Shown: positions 16,401-23,514 of the stretch, piece after piece | Layout: each line of letters opens with the position of its first letter | Position numbering within the stretch: position 1 is the first letter of the stretch | Assembly: GCA_018268675.1 (NCBI GenBank) | Contig: JAFDWB010000005.1 | Coordinates: 89,390-153,389 of the forward strand | DNA from: Actinomycetota bacterium | GTDB taxonomy: Bacteria; Actinomycetota; Thermoleophilia; Solirubrobacterales; 70-9 | DNA: 64,000 bases | Direction: 5' to 3' | Position numbers and translations under genes: made by a program | Notes under the pieces: generated by a model | Told to the model about the DNA's origin: nothing | The model's input: only the letters and a program-made list of their open reading frames with translations | Database searches by the model: none

Positions 16401-17132
16401 ACGGTGGAGACGAAGACGAAGGCAACGGACGGTCCGCGGCGAGGCCGGCGAAGGGCCGCGAAGAGCGGGCGTCCGCGCGCGCCGCTGTCGCGCGAGCGGG
16501 TCGCGAGGGAGGCCCTGGGCCTCGTCGACGAACGCGGGCTGGAGGGGCTGACGATGCGCGCCCTCGGCGAGCGCCTGGGCGTCGAGGCGATGTCCCTCTA
16601 CAACCACGTCGCGGGCAGAGCCGGGCTCGAGGCAGAGATCGTCGCGCTGCTCTGGGGGGAGGCCGAGCGCTCGCTCGAGGACGGCGCGGACTGGCGGGAC
16701 TCGCTCCGCTCGTTGGCGCGGTGCCTGCGGGCGTTGGCGACCGACCATCCCAGAGCCTTCCCGCTGCTGCTCGGCGCCAGCGCCTTCGCGGGGCCGATGC
16801 TGCGGGTACTCGGCCCCGGCCTCGACGTGCTTCTCGACGCCGGTTTCGGGCAGGACCGCGCGGCCCAGACCGTCAACGCGGTGGTCAGCTACGCCGCGGG
16901 CTACGGCGCGATGGAGATCTCCTGTTTCGCGGCTGTCCGCGCCCGCGAGGCAGGCGCCGACCAATTCGCACTCGAGCTGGCCCGGCTGCTGCCGCCCGAT
17001 GCGCCCCCCGAGCTGGTACGGGTCGCCCGTTGCACCTGCGGGGTCGACCCCTCCGACCAGTTCGAGTTCGGGCTCGAGGCGCTGCTCGCGGGGCTCGAGC
17101 CTGCCTGCAACACCCACCGCCCCGCCGCATGA
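16398..17132 (+). CDS. TetR/AcrR-family transcriptional regulator
   Basis: 244 residues from a GTG start. The N-terminal HTH reads LSRERVAREALGLVDERGLEGLTMRALGERLGVEAMSLYNHVAGRAGL, the common TetR pattern, with a basic Lys/Arg-rich leader. The rest is a C-terminal ligand-binding domain of the TetR_C_1 kind found with drug-exporter operons. It is divergent from the ABC-2 efflux genes and probably represses them. Confidence 0.88.
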   Translation: MTVETKTKATDGPRRGRRRAAKSGRPRAPLSRERVAREALGLVDERGLEGLTMRALGERLGVEAMSLYNHVAGRAGLEAEIVALLWGEAERSLEDGADWRDSLRSLARCLRALATDHPRAFPLLLGASAFAGPMLRVLGPGLDVLLDAGFGQDRAAQTVNAVVSYAAGYGAMEISCFAAVRAREAGADQFALELARLLPPDAPPELVRVARCTCGVDPSDQFEFGLEALLAGLEPACNTHRPAA

Positions 17133-17176
17133 GCGGCTCGCCGGCGCCACCGTGATCGGTCGTCCGGTCCCTCGAT

Positions 17177-17201
17177 GAACCGATTCCCGCGACCCGGGGT
17201 C
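17177..17201 (+). promoter_or_regulatory. ECF-type promoter motif GAACCG-N14-GGGTC (autoregulatory)
   Basis: GAACCG at 17177-17182, 14-base spacer, GGGTC at 17197-17201. Eight bases separate it from the GTG at 17210, the same distance as in the 20265 unit, implying a leaderless mRNA and autoregulation of the sigma gene. Confidence 0.6.
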
Positions 17202-17209
17202 ACACCAGC

Positions 17210-17866
17210 GTGGAAACCATCAGTTGGAGCACCGTGCCCGCCGAGTCATTGCTTCGGTCCCGTCGGCGCGGGCCTGCGATATTTGCCCCGATGCGGCCGA
17301 TGCCCTCCGAGGACGAGCAGCAGCTTGTGGTTCGCGCGAAGGCCGGGGAGGAGCGCGCCTTCGAGGAGTTGGTGCGCAGCCATGCCGACCACCTCTACGC
17401 GGTCGTCGTGCGGTTGCTCGGCGACCGCCATGAAGCCGAGGAGGTGACCCAGGAGACCTTCCTGCGCGCGTGGCGGGGGATCGGCTCCTTCGAGGGCAAC
17501 TCGCGCTTTTTCACCTGGCTCTACCGGATCGGCATCAACGAGGCCAGGCGCCGCGCCGCGCGCAACACGATGACGTTCAGGGCCAGCCCGGTCGAGGAGC
17601 GCCCCGGCACCGAGCCGACGGACCTCAGCGAGGCGCCGGAGCCGACCGCGACCCGACATGAGCTTCAGGTCGTGCTGGAAGAGGCGATCGCGGCGCTCGA
17701 CCCCGACTACCGGGCGCCCCTCGTCCTCCGCGACGTCGAGGGGCTCAGCACGTCCGAGGCGGCGGAGGCGATGGGGCTGGGCGAGGCGGCGTTCAAGAGC
17801 CGGCTGCACCGCGCCCGACTCGCCGTCCGCAAGGCCGTCGACGAGTACCTTGGGGAGGAAAGATGA
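17210..17866 (+). CDS. ECF RNA polymerase sigma factor
   Basis: 218 residues. Region 2: AFEELVRSHADHLYAVVVRLLGDRHEAEEVTQETFLRAWRGI. Region 4: IAALDPDYRAPLVLRDVEGLSTSEAAEAMGLGEAAFKSRLHRARLAVRKA. The linker is Pro/Glu-rich. The GTG at 17210 fits a leaderless transcript from the motif at 17177-17201; an ATG at 17291 (MRPMPSED) is the alternative. It overlaps a zinc-finger anti-sigma gene by four bases. It closely resembles the sigma factor at 22.2 kb and is the best candidate for the factor reading the recurrent promoter motif. Confidence 0.9.
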   Translation: METISWSTVPAESLLRSRRRGPAIFAPMRPMPSEDEQQLVVRAKAGEERAFEELVRSHADHLYAVVVRLLGDRHEAEEVTQETFLRAWRGIGSFEGNSRFFTWLYRIGINEARRRAARNTMTFRASPVEERPGTEPTDLSEAPEPTATRHELQVVLEEAIAALDPDYRAPLVLRDVEGLSTSEAAEAMGLGEAAFKSRLHRARLAVRKAVDEYLGEER

Positions 17867-18126
17867 TCGGCAGGATGACCCGGCGCTACCGCTTCATGCG
17901 CGACCACATGTGGGCGAGGGGGCGATTCTCCGCCTACCTCGACCACGAACTCGACGACGCCGAAAGCGCGCGGCTCGAGCGCCACGCCCACCTTTGCCCC
18001 GGGTGCCACCGGATGCTGGAGACGCTGATCAAGACCCTCGAGGGCCTGCGCGGTCTCTCGGGTGCGAGCCGGCCGCCCAGCGACCTCGCCGACTCGGTGA
18101 TCGAGCGCATCCGCAAAGAGCCTTGA
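17863..18126 (+). CDS. zinc-finger anti-sigma factor (ZAS type)
   Basis: 87 residues, soluble. It contains the HxxxCxxC anti-sigma zinc signature, RHAHLCPGCHRML (about residues 42-54), preceded by an acidic helix FSAYLDHELDDAE. There is no membrane helix, so it would sequester its sigma factor in the cytoplasm, as RsrA does, and could release it on thiol oxidation. It overlaps the sigma gene by four bases. Redox sensing is inferred from the family and the regulon content. Confidence 0.85.
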   Translation: MIGRMTRRYRFMRDHMWARGRFSAYLDHELDDAESARLERHAHLCPGCHRMLETLIKTLEGLRGLSGASRPPSDLADSVIERIRKEP

Positions 18127-18149
18127 GCTCGGCCCGCCCCGCTGTCAGG

Positions 18150-18896
18150 CTAGACCTCGTTGAAGAAGTCGAGTCCGGCGCCTTCGAGCAGATGCTGGGC
18201 CCAGATGTTGAGGCGGAACAACTCGCCGGTCCAGATCAACACGCCCATCGCGACCAGCGTCAGGCCGCCGGCCACCATCAGCGCTCCGTAGTGGCGCTTC
18301 ACCAGGGCGGTGGCACTGCTCAGCCGGGCGAAGGCCAGGGCGCTGGCCAGGAAGGGAATCCCGAGCCCCGCCGAGTAGACGGCGAGCAGGAAGGCGGCGT
18401 GCCCGGCGGATTCGCTCAGCGCCGCGGCGCTGAGGATGGCCCCCAGGGTCGGGCCGACGCAGGGCGTCCAGGCGATCGCGAAGGCGGCGCCGGCGAGGAG
18501 CGGGCCGCCGCTGCCGGCGCGCCGGATCAGACCCTCCACCCGCCACTCGCGGCTCAGCCGCATCGAGTAGCGGGAGCCGACGAAGAGCAGGCCCATCGCG
18601 ACGATCATCACCGCCGCCACCTTCTCGAGCAGGCGACGGTGGTCGCTGAGCGCGTGGCCGAGGCCGGAGGCGCTCAGCCCGAGCAGGATGAAGATCGTCG
18701 AGAAGCTGGCGATGAAAAGCAGGCTAGGAGCGAGGACGCGGCGCGCGGGGGCGTCTTCGAGCTCGGCCGGGCTGAGCCCGACCACCGCCGCCAGGTAGCC
18801 GGGGACGAGCGGCAGCACGCAGGGCGAGAGGAAGGAGACGAGGCCAGCCGCGAGCGCCGCGAAGAGGCCGACCCCGGCGGCCGGATCGGCGCTCAT
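18150..18896 (-). CDS. ccdA: CcdA/DsbD-like thiol-disulfide transmembrane protein
   Basis: 248 residues with six or more helices. The two functional cysteines are in LVSFLSPCVLPLVPGYLAAV (helix 1) and AIAWTPCVGPTLGAILSAA (helix 4), the standard CcdA arrangement that moves electrons from cytoplasmic thioredoxin to extracytoplasmic partners. It overlaps the TlpA-like gene by four bases, and that protein is its probable partner. Confidence 0.9.
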   Translation of the reverse strand: MSADPAAGVGLFAALAAGLVSFLSPCVLPLVPGYLAAVVGLSPAELEDAPARRVLAPSLLFIASFSTIFILLGLSASGLGHALSDHRRLLEKVAAVMIVAMGLLFVGSRYSMRLSREWRVEGLIRRAGSGGPLLAGAAFAIAWTPCVGPTLGAILSAAALSESAGHAAFLLAVYSAGLGIPFLASALAFARLSSATALVKRHYGALMVAGGLTLVAMGVLIWTGELFRLNIWAQHLLEGAGLDFFNEV

Positions 18897-19543
18897 CCCC
18901 GCAGCGCGTAGCGTTCGATGTCGCCGCGCAGTTGCGCGAGCGTCACATAGCCGCCCTCCCGCACGTAGGTGCGTTCGCCGTGGCGGTCGAAGTAGATCGT
19001 CGTCGGCCAGCCCGCCCCGGCGCCGAGCGAGGCCGCCTGCGAGGCATCCTGGTCGAAGATACTCGGGTAGGTGACCGGGTATTCCTTGAGGAATTCTTCG
19101 GCGCTGCCGCGTTCGTCCTGGGAGTCGAGGCCGACGAACGCGACCTTCCCGCGCAGTTGCCTGGAGAGCTGCTGGAAGAGGGGGAACTCATCGCGGCAGT
19201 TCGGGCACCAGGAGGCCCATTGGTTGACGACGACCGGGATCCCGCGCAGTTCTTCCAGCTTCTGTCCGATCGAGCCGTCGATCACCTGGTTCGCCTCTTT
19301 TTCGTTGGCGGCGAGGCGTCTGGGTACCGAGCGCAGCTCGGCCTTGGTCAGGGGAGCGGCGGAACCCGACGATCCTCCGCCGCCGGCACCGCCCGCGGCG
19401 GCGAGCGCGATCAGTCCGGCCGCGACCAGGACGGCGGCGACCGCCGCGAGCGCCGTCAGCCGCCCGCGGCCGGCGCCATGCGGCTCGGCGCGCTCGCTCC
19501 GCTCCTCGCGGAGCCGATCTCGTCTTGCCCGCCTACCCGACAT
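18893..19543 (-). CDS. membrane-anchored TlpA/ResA-like thioredoxin
   Basis: 216 residues. Basic N terminus, one helix (about residues 33-55), then a thioredoxin fold with active site ASWCPNCRDEFPLF (CPNC, about residue 110) and cis-proline GAGWPTTIYF. It would reduce extracytoplasmic disulfides (cytochrome c maturation or repair) using electrons from CcdA. ATG 19543 was chosen because an ECF-type promoter motif ends nine bases upstream, implying a leaderless transcript; the open frame continues further up but would overlap the promoter. Confidence 0.85.
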   Translation of the reverse strand: MSGRRARRDRLREERSERAEPHGAGRGRLTALAAVAAVLVAAGLIALAAAGGAGGGGSSGSAAPLTKAELRSVPRRLAANEKEANQVIDGSIGQKLEELRGIPVVVNQWASWCPNCRDEFPLFQQLSRQLRGKVAFVGLDSQDERGSAEEFLKEYPVTYPSIFDQDASQAASLGAGAGWPTTIYFDRHGERTYVREGGYVTLAQLRGDIERYALRG

Positions 19544-19552
19544 CGACCCTTG

Positions 19553-19577
19553 GACCCACGAGCGCGCAGAACGATTC
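19553..19577 (-). promoter_or_regulatory. ECF-type promoter motif GAATCG-N14-GGGTC
   Basis: On the minus strand GAATCG (19577-19572), 14 bases, GGGTC (19557-19553), then nine bases to the ATG of the TlpA-like gene. It overlaps the stop codon of the upstream UspA gene. Confidence 0.6.
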
Positions 19578-20142
19578 AAGGATCAGCGCGGACCACCGCC
19601 CGCCTTGCGGCGGCTGAATCGTCGAGGGTCGAGGTGACTCCCTGACCGCGACAGCGCGACCCGCCTCCGTGGCCCGGTGCCGCTGGCGCGACGATGACCC
19701 GCCATCCGCCCCCGTCGCGGAGTCGCTCGGCGAGCGGCGTGGCGAGGAGGCGTCGAATCCCTTCGACCCGATCGCGGGGCAGGACGATGACATCGGCACC
19801 ACCGCGCTCGGCGGCGCGGGCGATTGATCCCGCCGCGGGGCCCACCGCGAGGGAGTACTCGACCGCCACGTCTGAGGCGATGATGCGGGCCGCCTCGCGA
19901 AGTTGCCCTCTGGCCCTCGACAGCAACCCCCGATTCCAGCTCGCGGCCATCTGCCGGCAGCGCGTGCAACCGACGTCGGTCGGCTCGTACGTCACCACGC
20001 AGACCACGCTCAGAGGTACCCCGAGGTCACGGGCCAGGGCGACGGCGTGGGACAGCGCCGCCCGACCCCTTCGCGTCGACCGGTAGCTGACCAGGACCCT
20101 CCGCACCGGTCCGGGGCTCGGGTCCTTCGCCAGGGGAGTCAT
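19576..20142 (-). CDS. universal stress protein UspA-like
   Basis: 188 residues. Usp fold: RRVLVSYRSTRRGRAALSHAVALARDLGVPLSVVCVV, then GADVIVLPRDRVEGIRRLLATPLAERLRD and WRVIVAPA. The ATP-binding G-x2-G-x9-G(S/T) loop is not obvious, so it may be a non-ATP-binding type. An inserted CTRCRQ motif gives two cysteines (PTDVGCTRCRQ), also present in the paralogue at 24.8 kb, hinting at a thiol-sensitive Usp. A promoter motif lies 12 bases upstream of the start. Confidence 0.8.
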   Translation of the reverse strand: MTPLAKDPSPGPVRRVLVSYRSTRRGRAALSHAVALARDLGVPLSVVCVVTYEPTDVGCTRCRQMAASWNRGLLSRARGQLREAARIIASDVAVEYSLAVGPAAGSIARAAERGGADVIVLPRDRVEGIRRLLATPLAERLRDGGGWRVIVAPAAPGHGGGSRCRGQGVTSTLDDSAAARRAVVRADP

Positions 20143-20153
20143 GCATCGAGTCA

Positions 20154-20178
20154 GACCCTCGCCGGTCGCCCAGGATTC
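20154..20178 (-). promoter_or_regulatory. ECF-type promoter motif GAATCC-N14-GGGTC
   Basis: Minus strand: GAATCC (20178-20173), 14 bases, GGGTC (20158-20154). It serves the UspA gene and is divergent from the promoter motif at 20232-20256. Confidence 0.55.
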
Positions 20179-20231
20179 ACGCCGAGGCGCGGGTCCGCCC
20201 GCGGCGACCGCGGGCCGAGCGCACCCGATGT

Positions 20232-20256
20232 GAACCGGAGCAGAGTCCCTGGGGTC
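20232..20256 (+). promoter_or_regulatory. ECF-type promoter motif GAACCG-N14-GGGTC
   Basis: GAACCG at 20232-20237, 14-base spacer, GGGTC at 20252-20256, then eight bases to the ATG at 20265 with no ribosome binding site, as expected for a leaderless mRNA. Confidence 0.6.
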
Positions 20257-20264
20257 CAACCGAC

Positions 20265-21665
20265 ATGAGCTCACGCATCATCGAATGGCTGCGCGCCCTC
20301 GAGCGCGCGACGCGTCCCGAGCATCCGGATCTGACGGCGGCCCTCGCCCGGCGATGGGAGGAGCTGCCCGAGGGCGTGCGGACGCCGAACCAGATGCTCG
20401 GGCGGAGGACCGCGGGGTGCGAGGGCACCCAGGGCGTCTTCCCCGCCTGCAACCTCGCCTGCACGCCCTGCTACCACTCGCGCGAGGCCAACCGGGTGCG
20501 GGTCGACGGCGGGCACACCGTGGCCGAGGTCGACGCCCAGATGCGGCTGGCGCGCGAGCTGCACGGACCCTCCCAGCACGCGCAGCTGATCGGCGGCGAG
20601 GTGACGCTGCTTGGGCCCGAGGCGCACGCCGCCGCGCTCGAGGCGATGATCCGCCACGGTCGCAAGCCGATGTCGATGAGCCACGGCGACTTCGACTACG
20701 ACTACCTCGAGGCGCTGGCGCTCGACCCGCGGACGGGGCGGCCCCGCTTCCGCCACCTCAGCTTCGCCGGGCACTTCGACTCCACCATGCACGGCCGCCA
20801 CGGGATCAGGCGGGTGAGAAGCGAGTCGGAGCTGAACCCGCACCGCAGGCGCTTCTGCGAGATGTTCGAGCGACTGCGCCGCGAGCACGGGATCACCAGC
20901 TACCTGGCGCACAGCATGACGGTGACGCCGCGTAACCTCGACCAGGTCGCCGACGTGATCCGCGACTGCCGCGACTACGGCTTCCGCATGTTCACCTTCC
21001 AGCCCGCCGCCTACCTCGGCAATCCCTCGCGCTGGAAGGAGAAGTACCGCGCCTTCGGCGACGAGGACGTCTGGCGCGAGGTCGAGCGCGGCGCCGGCGG
21101 GCGGTTGCACTGGCGGGCGCTGCAGTTCGGCGACCCGCGCTGCAACCGCACCGCCTACGGCGGCTACCTCGGCGGGCGCTACTGGCCGCTGCTCGACGAA
21201 GACGACCCGCGCGAACTGCGCATGCGCGACAGCTTCATCGCAGCCTTCGGCGGCGGTCTCGACAAGGACGGGCCGCCCTCGGTCCTGGCACTGCGGTGCG
21301 CGCGCGCCATCGCCCGCGAGCCGCGACTGCTGCCACGCGCGGTCGGCTTCACGGGCCGGCTCCTCGGCCGCATGGGCGCTCCGACCGCACTCGCCCGCGG
21401 GCGGCCGCGGCCGGTGACCTTCGCGATGCACAGCTTCATGGACGCGCGGGTCGTGCGTCCGGCCTGGGAGGCGCTCGAGCGTGGCGACGTCGCCGAGGAG
21501 CCGGAGGCCCGGGCCGCACAGGAGCGACTGCGGGCCTGCATGTACGGGATGGCCCATCCCGAGGAGGGGCGGATGGTTCCAGCCTGCGTGCAGCACTCGG
21601 TGCTCGACCCGGAGCAGAACGCGCGGCTCGCCGAGCTGCTCCCGCGCCGCGACGGCGCGGCCTGA
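20265..21665 (+). CDS. radical SAM protein
   Basis: 466 residues. The iron-sulfur motif is CNLACTPCYHSR (CX3CX2C, about residues 65-76). A GGEVTLLGPE stretch is the SAM-binding GGE loop, and the TIM-barrel half continues to about residue 300. The C terminus has further cysteines (CMYGMAHPEEGRMVPACVQH) that could bind an auxiliary cluster. The family is uncharacterised; relatives resemble the HpnH/molybdenum-cofactor type only in the core. It appears to be transcribed leaderlessly from an ECF-type promoter, placing it in the redox regulon. Confidence 0.82.
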   Translation: MSSRIIEWLRALERATRPEHPDLTAALARRWEELPEGVRTPNQMLGRRTAGCEGTQGVFPACNLACTPCYHSREANRVRVDGGHTVAEVDAQMRLARELHGPSQHAQLIGGEVTLLGPEAHAAALEAMIRHGRKPMSMSHGDFDYDYLEALALDPRTGRPRFRHLSFAGHFDSTMHGRHGIRRVRSESELNPHRRRFCEMFERLRREHGITSYLAHSMTVTPRNLDQVADVIRDCRDYGFRMFTFQPAAYLGNPSRWKEKYRAFGDEDVWREVERGAGGRLHWRALQFGDPRCNRTAYGGYLGGRYWPLLDEDDPRELRMRDSFIAAFGGGLDKDGPPSVLALRCARAIAREPRLLPRAVGFTGRLLGRMGAPTALARGRPRPVTFAMHSFMDARVVRPAWEALERGDVAEEPEARAAQERLRACMYGMAHPEEGRMVPACVQHSVLDPEQNARLAELLPRRDGAA

Positions 21666-21693
21666 AGGGCGACACCGAGCGGTCGCACGCCGC

Positions 21694-21718
21694 GAATCGT
21701 TCCTACCGAGCGTGGGTC
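21694..21718 (+). promoter_or_regulatory. ECF-type promoter motif GAATCG-N14-GGGTC
   Basis: GAATCG at 21694-21699, 14-base spacer, GGGTC at 21714-21718 followed by TGAA. It would drive the glutaredoxin-sigma-anti-sigma-hydrolase operon. Confidence 0.6.
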
Positions 21719-21740
21719 TGAACTGTGGAGCTGGTTTCGG

Positions 21741-22232
21741 ATGCCAACCGGAGATGACCTACGCGGCAGCGAACGGGGCGGCGATCGCCGACGAGCGCGC
21801 GTCACCGTCTTCACGCTGCCCGGCTGCTGGCACTGCCACCGTGCCCGGCGACTGCTCGAGCGCCGGGGGATTGTCTATTCGGAGGTCTCGATGGCGGGCA
21901 TTCCCCACTTCCGCGTCGTCCTGGTCGAGATGACCGGGGGCACCACCGTGCCGCAGATCCTCTTCGATGACGAGCCGATCGGCGGCGCCTCCGACCTCGC
22001 GCGACTCGACCGGCGCGGCGTCCTGACGGCGCGGCTGGCGGGCGAGCGCTTCCCGCGGCCGGCGCCGATCCGTCGCTTCTCGGTGCGATGCCTCGCCAGA
22101 TGGGTCCTCGCGGCGCCGTCTGGGAGAGGCGGTGGCCCGTGGCGCTACCGGACCGAGCTGATCGACCGCGACGGCCGCTCCCTGGGGCCGGCGCCAGGTC
22201 GTCCGGGCGGCCACGCCGCGGCTCCGAGATGA
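21741..22232 (+). CDS. glutaredoxin-like protein with C-terminal extension
   Basis: 163 residues. A glutaredoxin domain covers about residues 18-85: VTVFTLPGCWHCHRARRLLERRGI with CWHC in place of CPYC, GTTVPQILFDDEPIGGASDL (TVP loop and GG helix cap). The C-terminal 75 residues are basic and of unknown fold. It is the first gene of an operon: its TGA overlaps the ATG of the second ECF sigma gene. It could report the thiol redox state to that sigma/anti-sigma pair, which is an inference. Confidence 0.75.
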   Translation: MPTGDDLRGSERGGDRRRARVTVFTLPGCWHCHRARRLLERRGIVYSEVSMAGIPHFRVVLVEMTGGTTVPQILFDDEPIGGASDLARLDRRGVLTARLAGERFPRPAPIRRFSVRCLARWVLAAPSGRGGGPWRYRTELIDRDGRSLGPAPGRPGGHAAAPR

Positions 22233-22909
22233 ACACTCCCGGCCACGTCCTGGCGAGAGAGCCCGCCGACGCCGCGGACCCCCGCCGTTATCGTCTGTCC
22301 ATCGTGGAGCCCGATCCTCTGCAGAGCGATGCACGGGCACGGGGAGTCGAGGAGCGGCGGCTGCTCGCCCAGGCCCAGGGCGGCGATCTCGGCGCCTTCG
22401 AGGAGCTGGTGCGGATCCACGCGCAGCGCCTCCACGGCGTGCTGCGCGGGCTCTGCGCGAACCCGCACGACGCCGAGGAGGTCGCCCAGGAGGCGTTCCT
22501 GCGGGCCTGGCGCGCGATCGGCCGCTTCGACGGCCGCTCGCAGTTCTTCACCTGGCTCTACCGGATCGGCGTCAACGAGGCCCGGCGCCGCGCCGACCGC
22601 GAGGGCGCAAGACTGCGGGCGGTGCCGCTCGGCGAGCCACCCTACGAGGAACCTGCGGACCTCAGCGAGGCCCCCGAGCCCCGTGCCGAGCGGCGCGAGC
22701 GGCGCCTCGCGCTGGAATGTGCGGTGCGCGCCCTGCCGATCGAGCAGCGCGCCGCGCTGGTGCTGCGCGACATCGAGGGCCTCTCCACCCGCGAGGCCGC
22801 CGAGGTCCTCGGGCTGAGCGAGCCCGCCTTCAAGAGCCGGCTGCACCGCGCCCGGATGTCGGTCCGCGAGGCGCTCAGAGACGGCGAGATGGAGGAGGGC
22901 GGCGCGTGA
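22229..22909 (+). CDS. ECF RNA polymerase sigma factor
   Basis: 226 residues, a close relative of the 17.2-kb sigma factor. Region 2 AFEELVRIHAQRLHGVLRGLCANPHDAEEVAQEAFLRAWRAI and region 4 GLSTREAAEVLGLSEPAFKSRLHRARMSVREAL are intact. The two share the FFTWLYRIG-NEARRRA segment after region 2.4. ATG 22229 overlaps the glutaredoxin stop (ATGA), and its own TGA overlaps the GTG of the anti-sigma gene, giving a coupled three-gene unit. Confidence 0.9.
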   Translation: MNTPGHVLAREPADAADPRRYRLSIVEPDPLQSDARARGVEERRLLAQAQGGDLGAFEELVRIHAQRLHGVLRGLCANPHDAEEVAQEAFLRAWRAIGRFDGRSQFFTWLYRIGVNEARRRADREGARLRAVPLGEPPYEEPADLSEAPEPRAERRERRLALECAVRALPIEQRAALVLRDIEGLSTREAAEVLGLSEPAFKSRLHRARMSVREALRDGEMEEGGA

Positions 22910-23514
22910 TCGCGGCCCTGCGCAACCCGTTGGGCCGGCGAGGCCATCCCCGCCCGGAGCTGCTCTCTCGCCATATCGACGGCGAGCTCGAACCTCGCGA
23001 GCGCCTGGCGCTCGAGGCGCACCTCCGCGACTGCCCGCGCTGCCGCGAGCTGCTGGCGTCGCTCTCCGAGACCGTCTCGGAGCTGGGCTCGCTGAGGCGC
23101 ACCGAGGAGCAGCCGGACCTGGCCGACTCGATAATCGCGGCGCTCCGGGCGGAGTCCCCGCCGAGCGCCGGCGCGCGGCGGCCGTCGTCGCAGGGCTCGC
23201 GCCCCGCGCTCCTGACGGTGGTGAGGGGCGACGGTCCCCCGCCGACCGTCGAGCCTGCGGCCGCCGGGCGGGCGGCGTGGCTCCGCACGGCGCTGAGGGA
23301 CTGCGTGCGCCTCGCCCAGCTGCGCTTCACGGTGCCGCTGGCGATTCTCCTCGGGGTCGCGCTCAGCCTGATCAACCAGGGAGGGATGATCTTCGACGAA
23401 GGCCTCACGCTAACCACCTGCGCGATGTGCGCGCCCAACTTCATCGCCCCGTTCATCGCCCTCAACGTCGGCGCGGCGCTGGCGATCGGAGCGAGAAAGC
23501 GGAGAGGATTCTGA
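22906..23514 (+). CDS. anti-sigma factor fused to an NrtS-like two-helix membrane domain
   Basis: 202 residues. The N-terminal third is a zinc anti-sigma domain: LSRHIDGELEPRERLALEAHLRDCPRCREL with HxxxCxxC at about residues 37-44. A Pro/Ser-rich linker follows. The last 65 residues are hydrophobic, FTVPLAILLGVALSLINQGG and NFIAPFIALNVGAALAIGAR, matching the two helices and INQ / P-F-x3-N motifs of NrtS. It would therefore be a membrane-bound anti-sigma with a possible anion-sensing or transport module. It is coupled to the sigma gene by a four-base overlap. The fusion looks intact, with no frame problem. Confidence 0.8.
   Translation: MIAALRNPLGRRGHPRPELLSRHIDGELEPRERLALEAHLRDCPRCRELLASLSETVSELGSLRRTEEQPDLADSIIAALRAESPPSAGARRPSSQGSRPALLTVVRGDGPPPTVEPAAAGRAAWLRTALRDCVRLAQLRFTVPLAILLGVALSLINQGGMIFDEGLTLTTCAMCAPNFIAPFIALNVGAALAIGARKRRGF

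Noticed and set aside
19613..19630. GAATCGTCGAGGGTC on the plus strand
   Set aside because: Boxes are too close together and no plus-strand gene follows; likely chance inside the UspA gene end.
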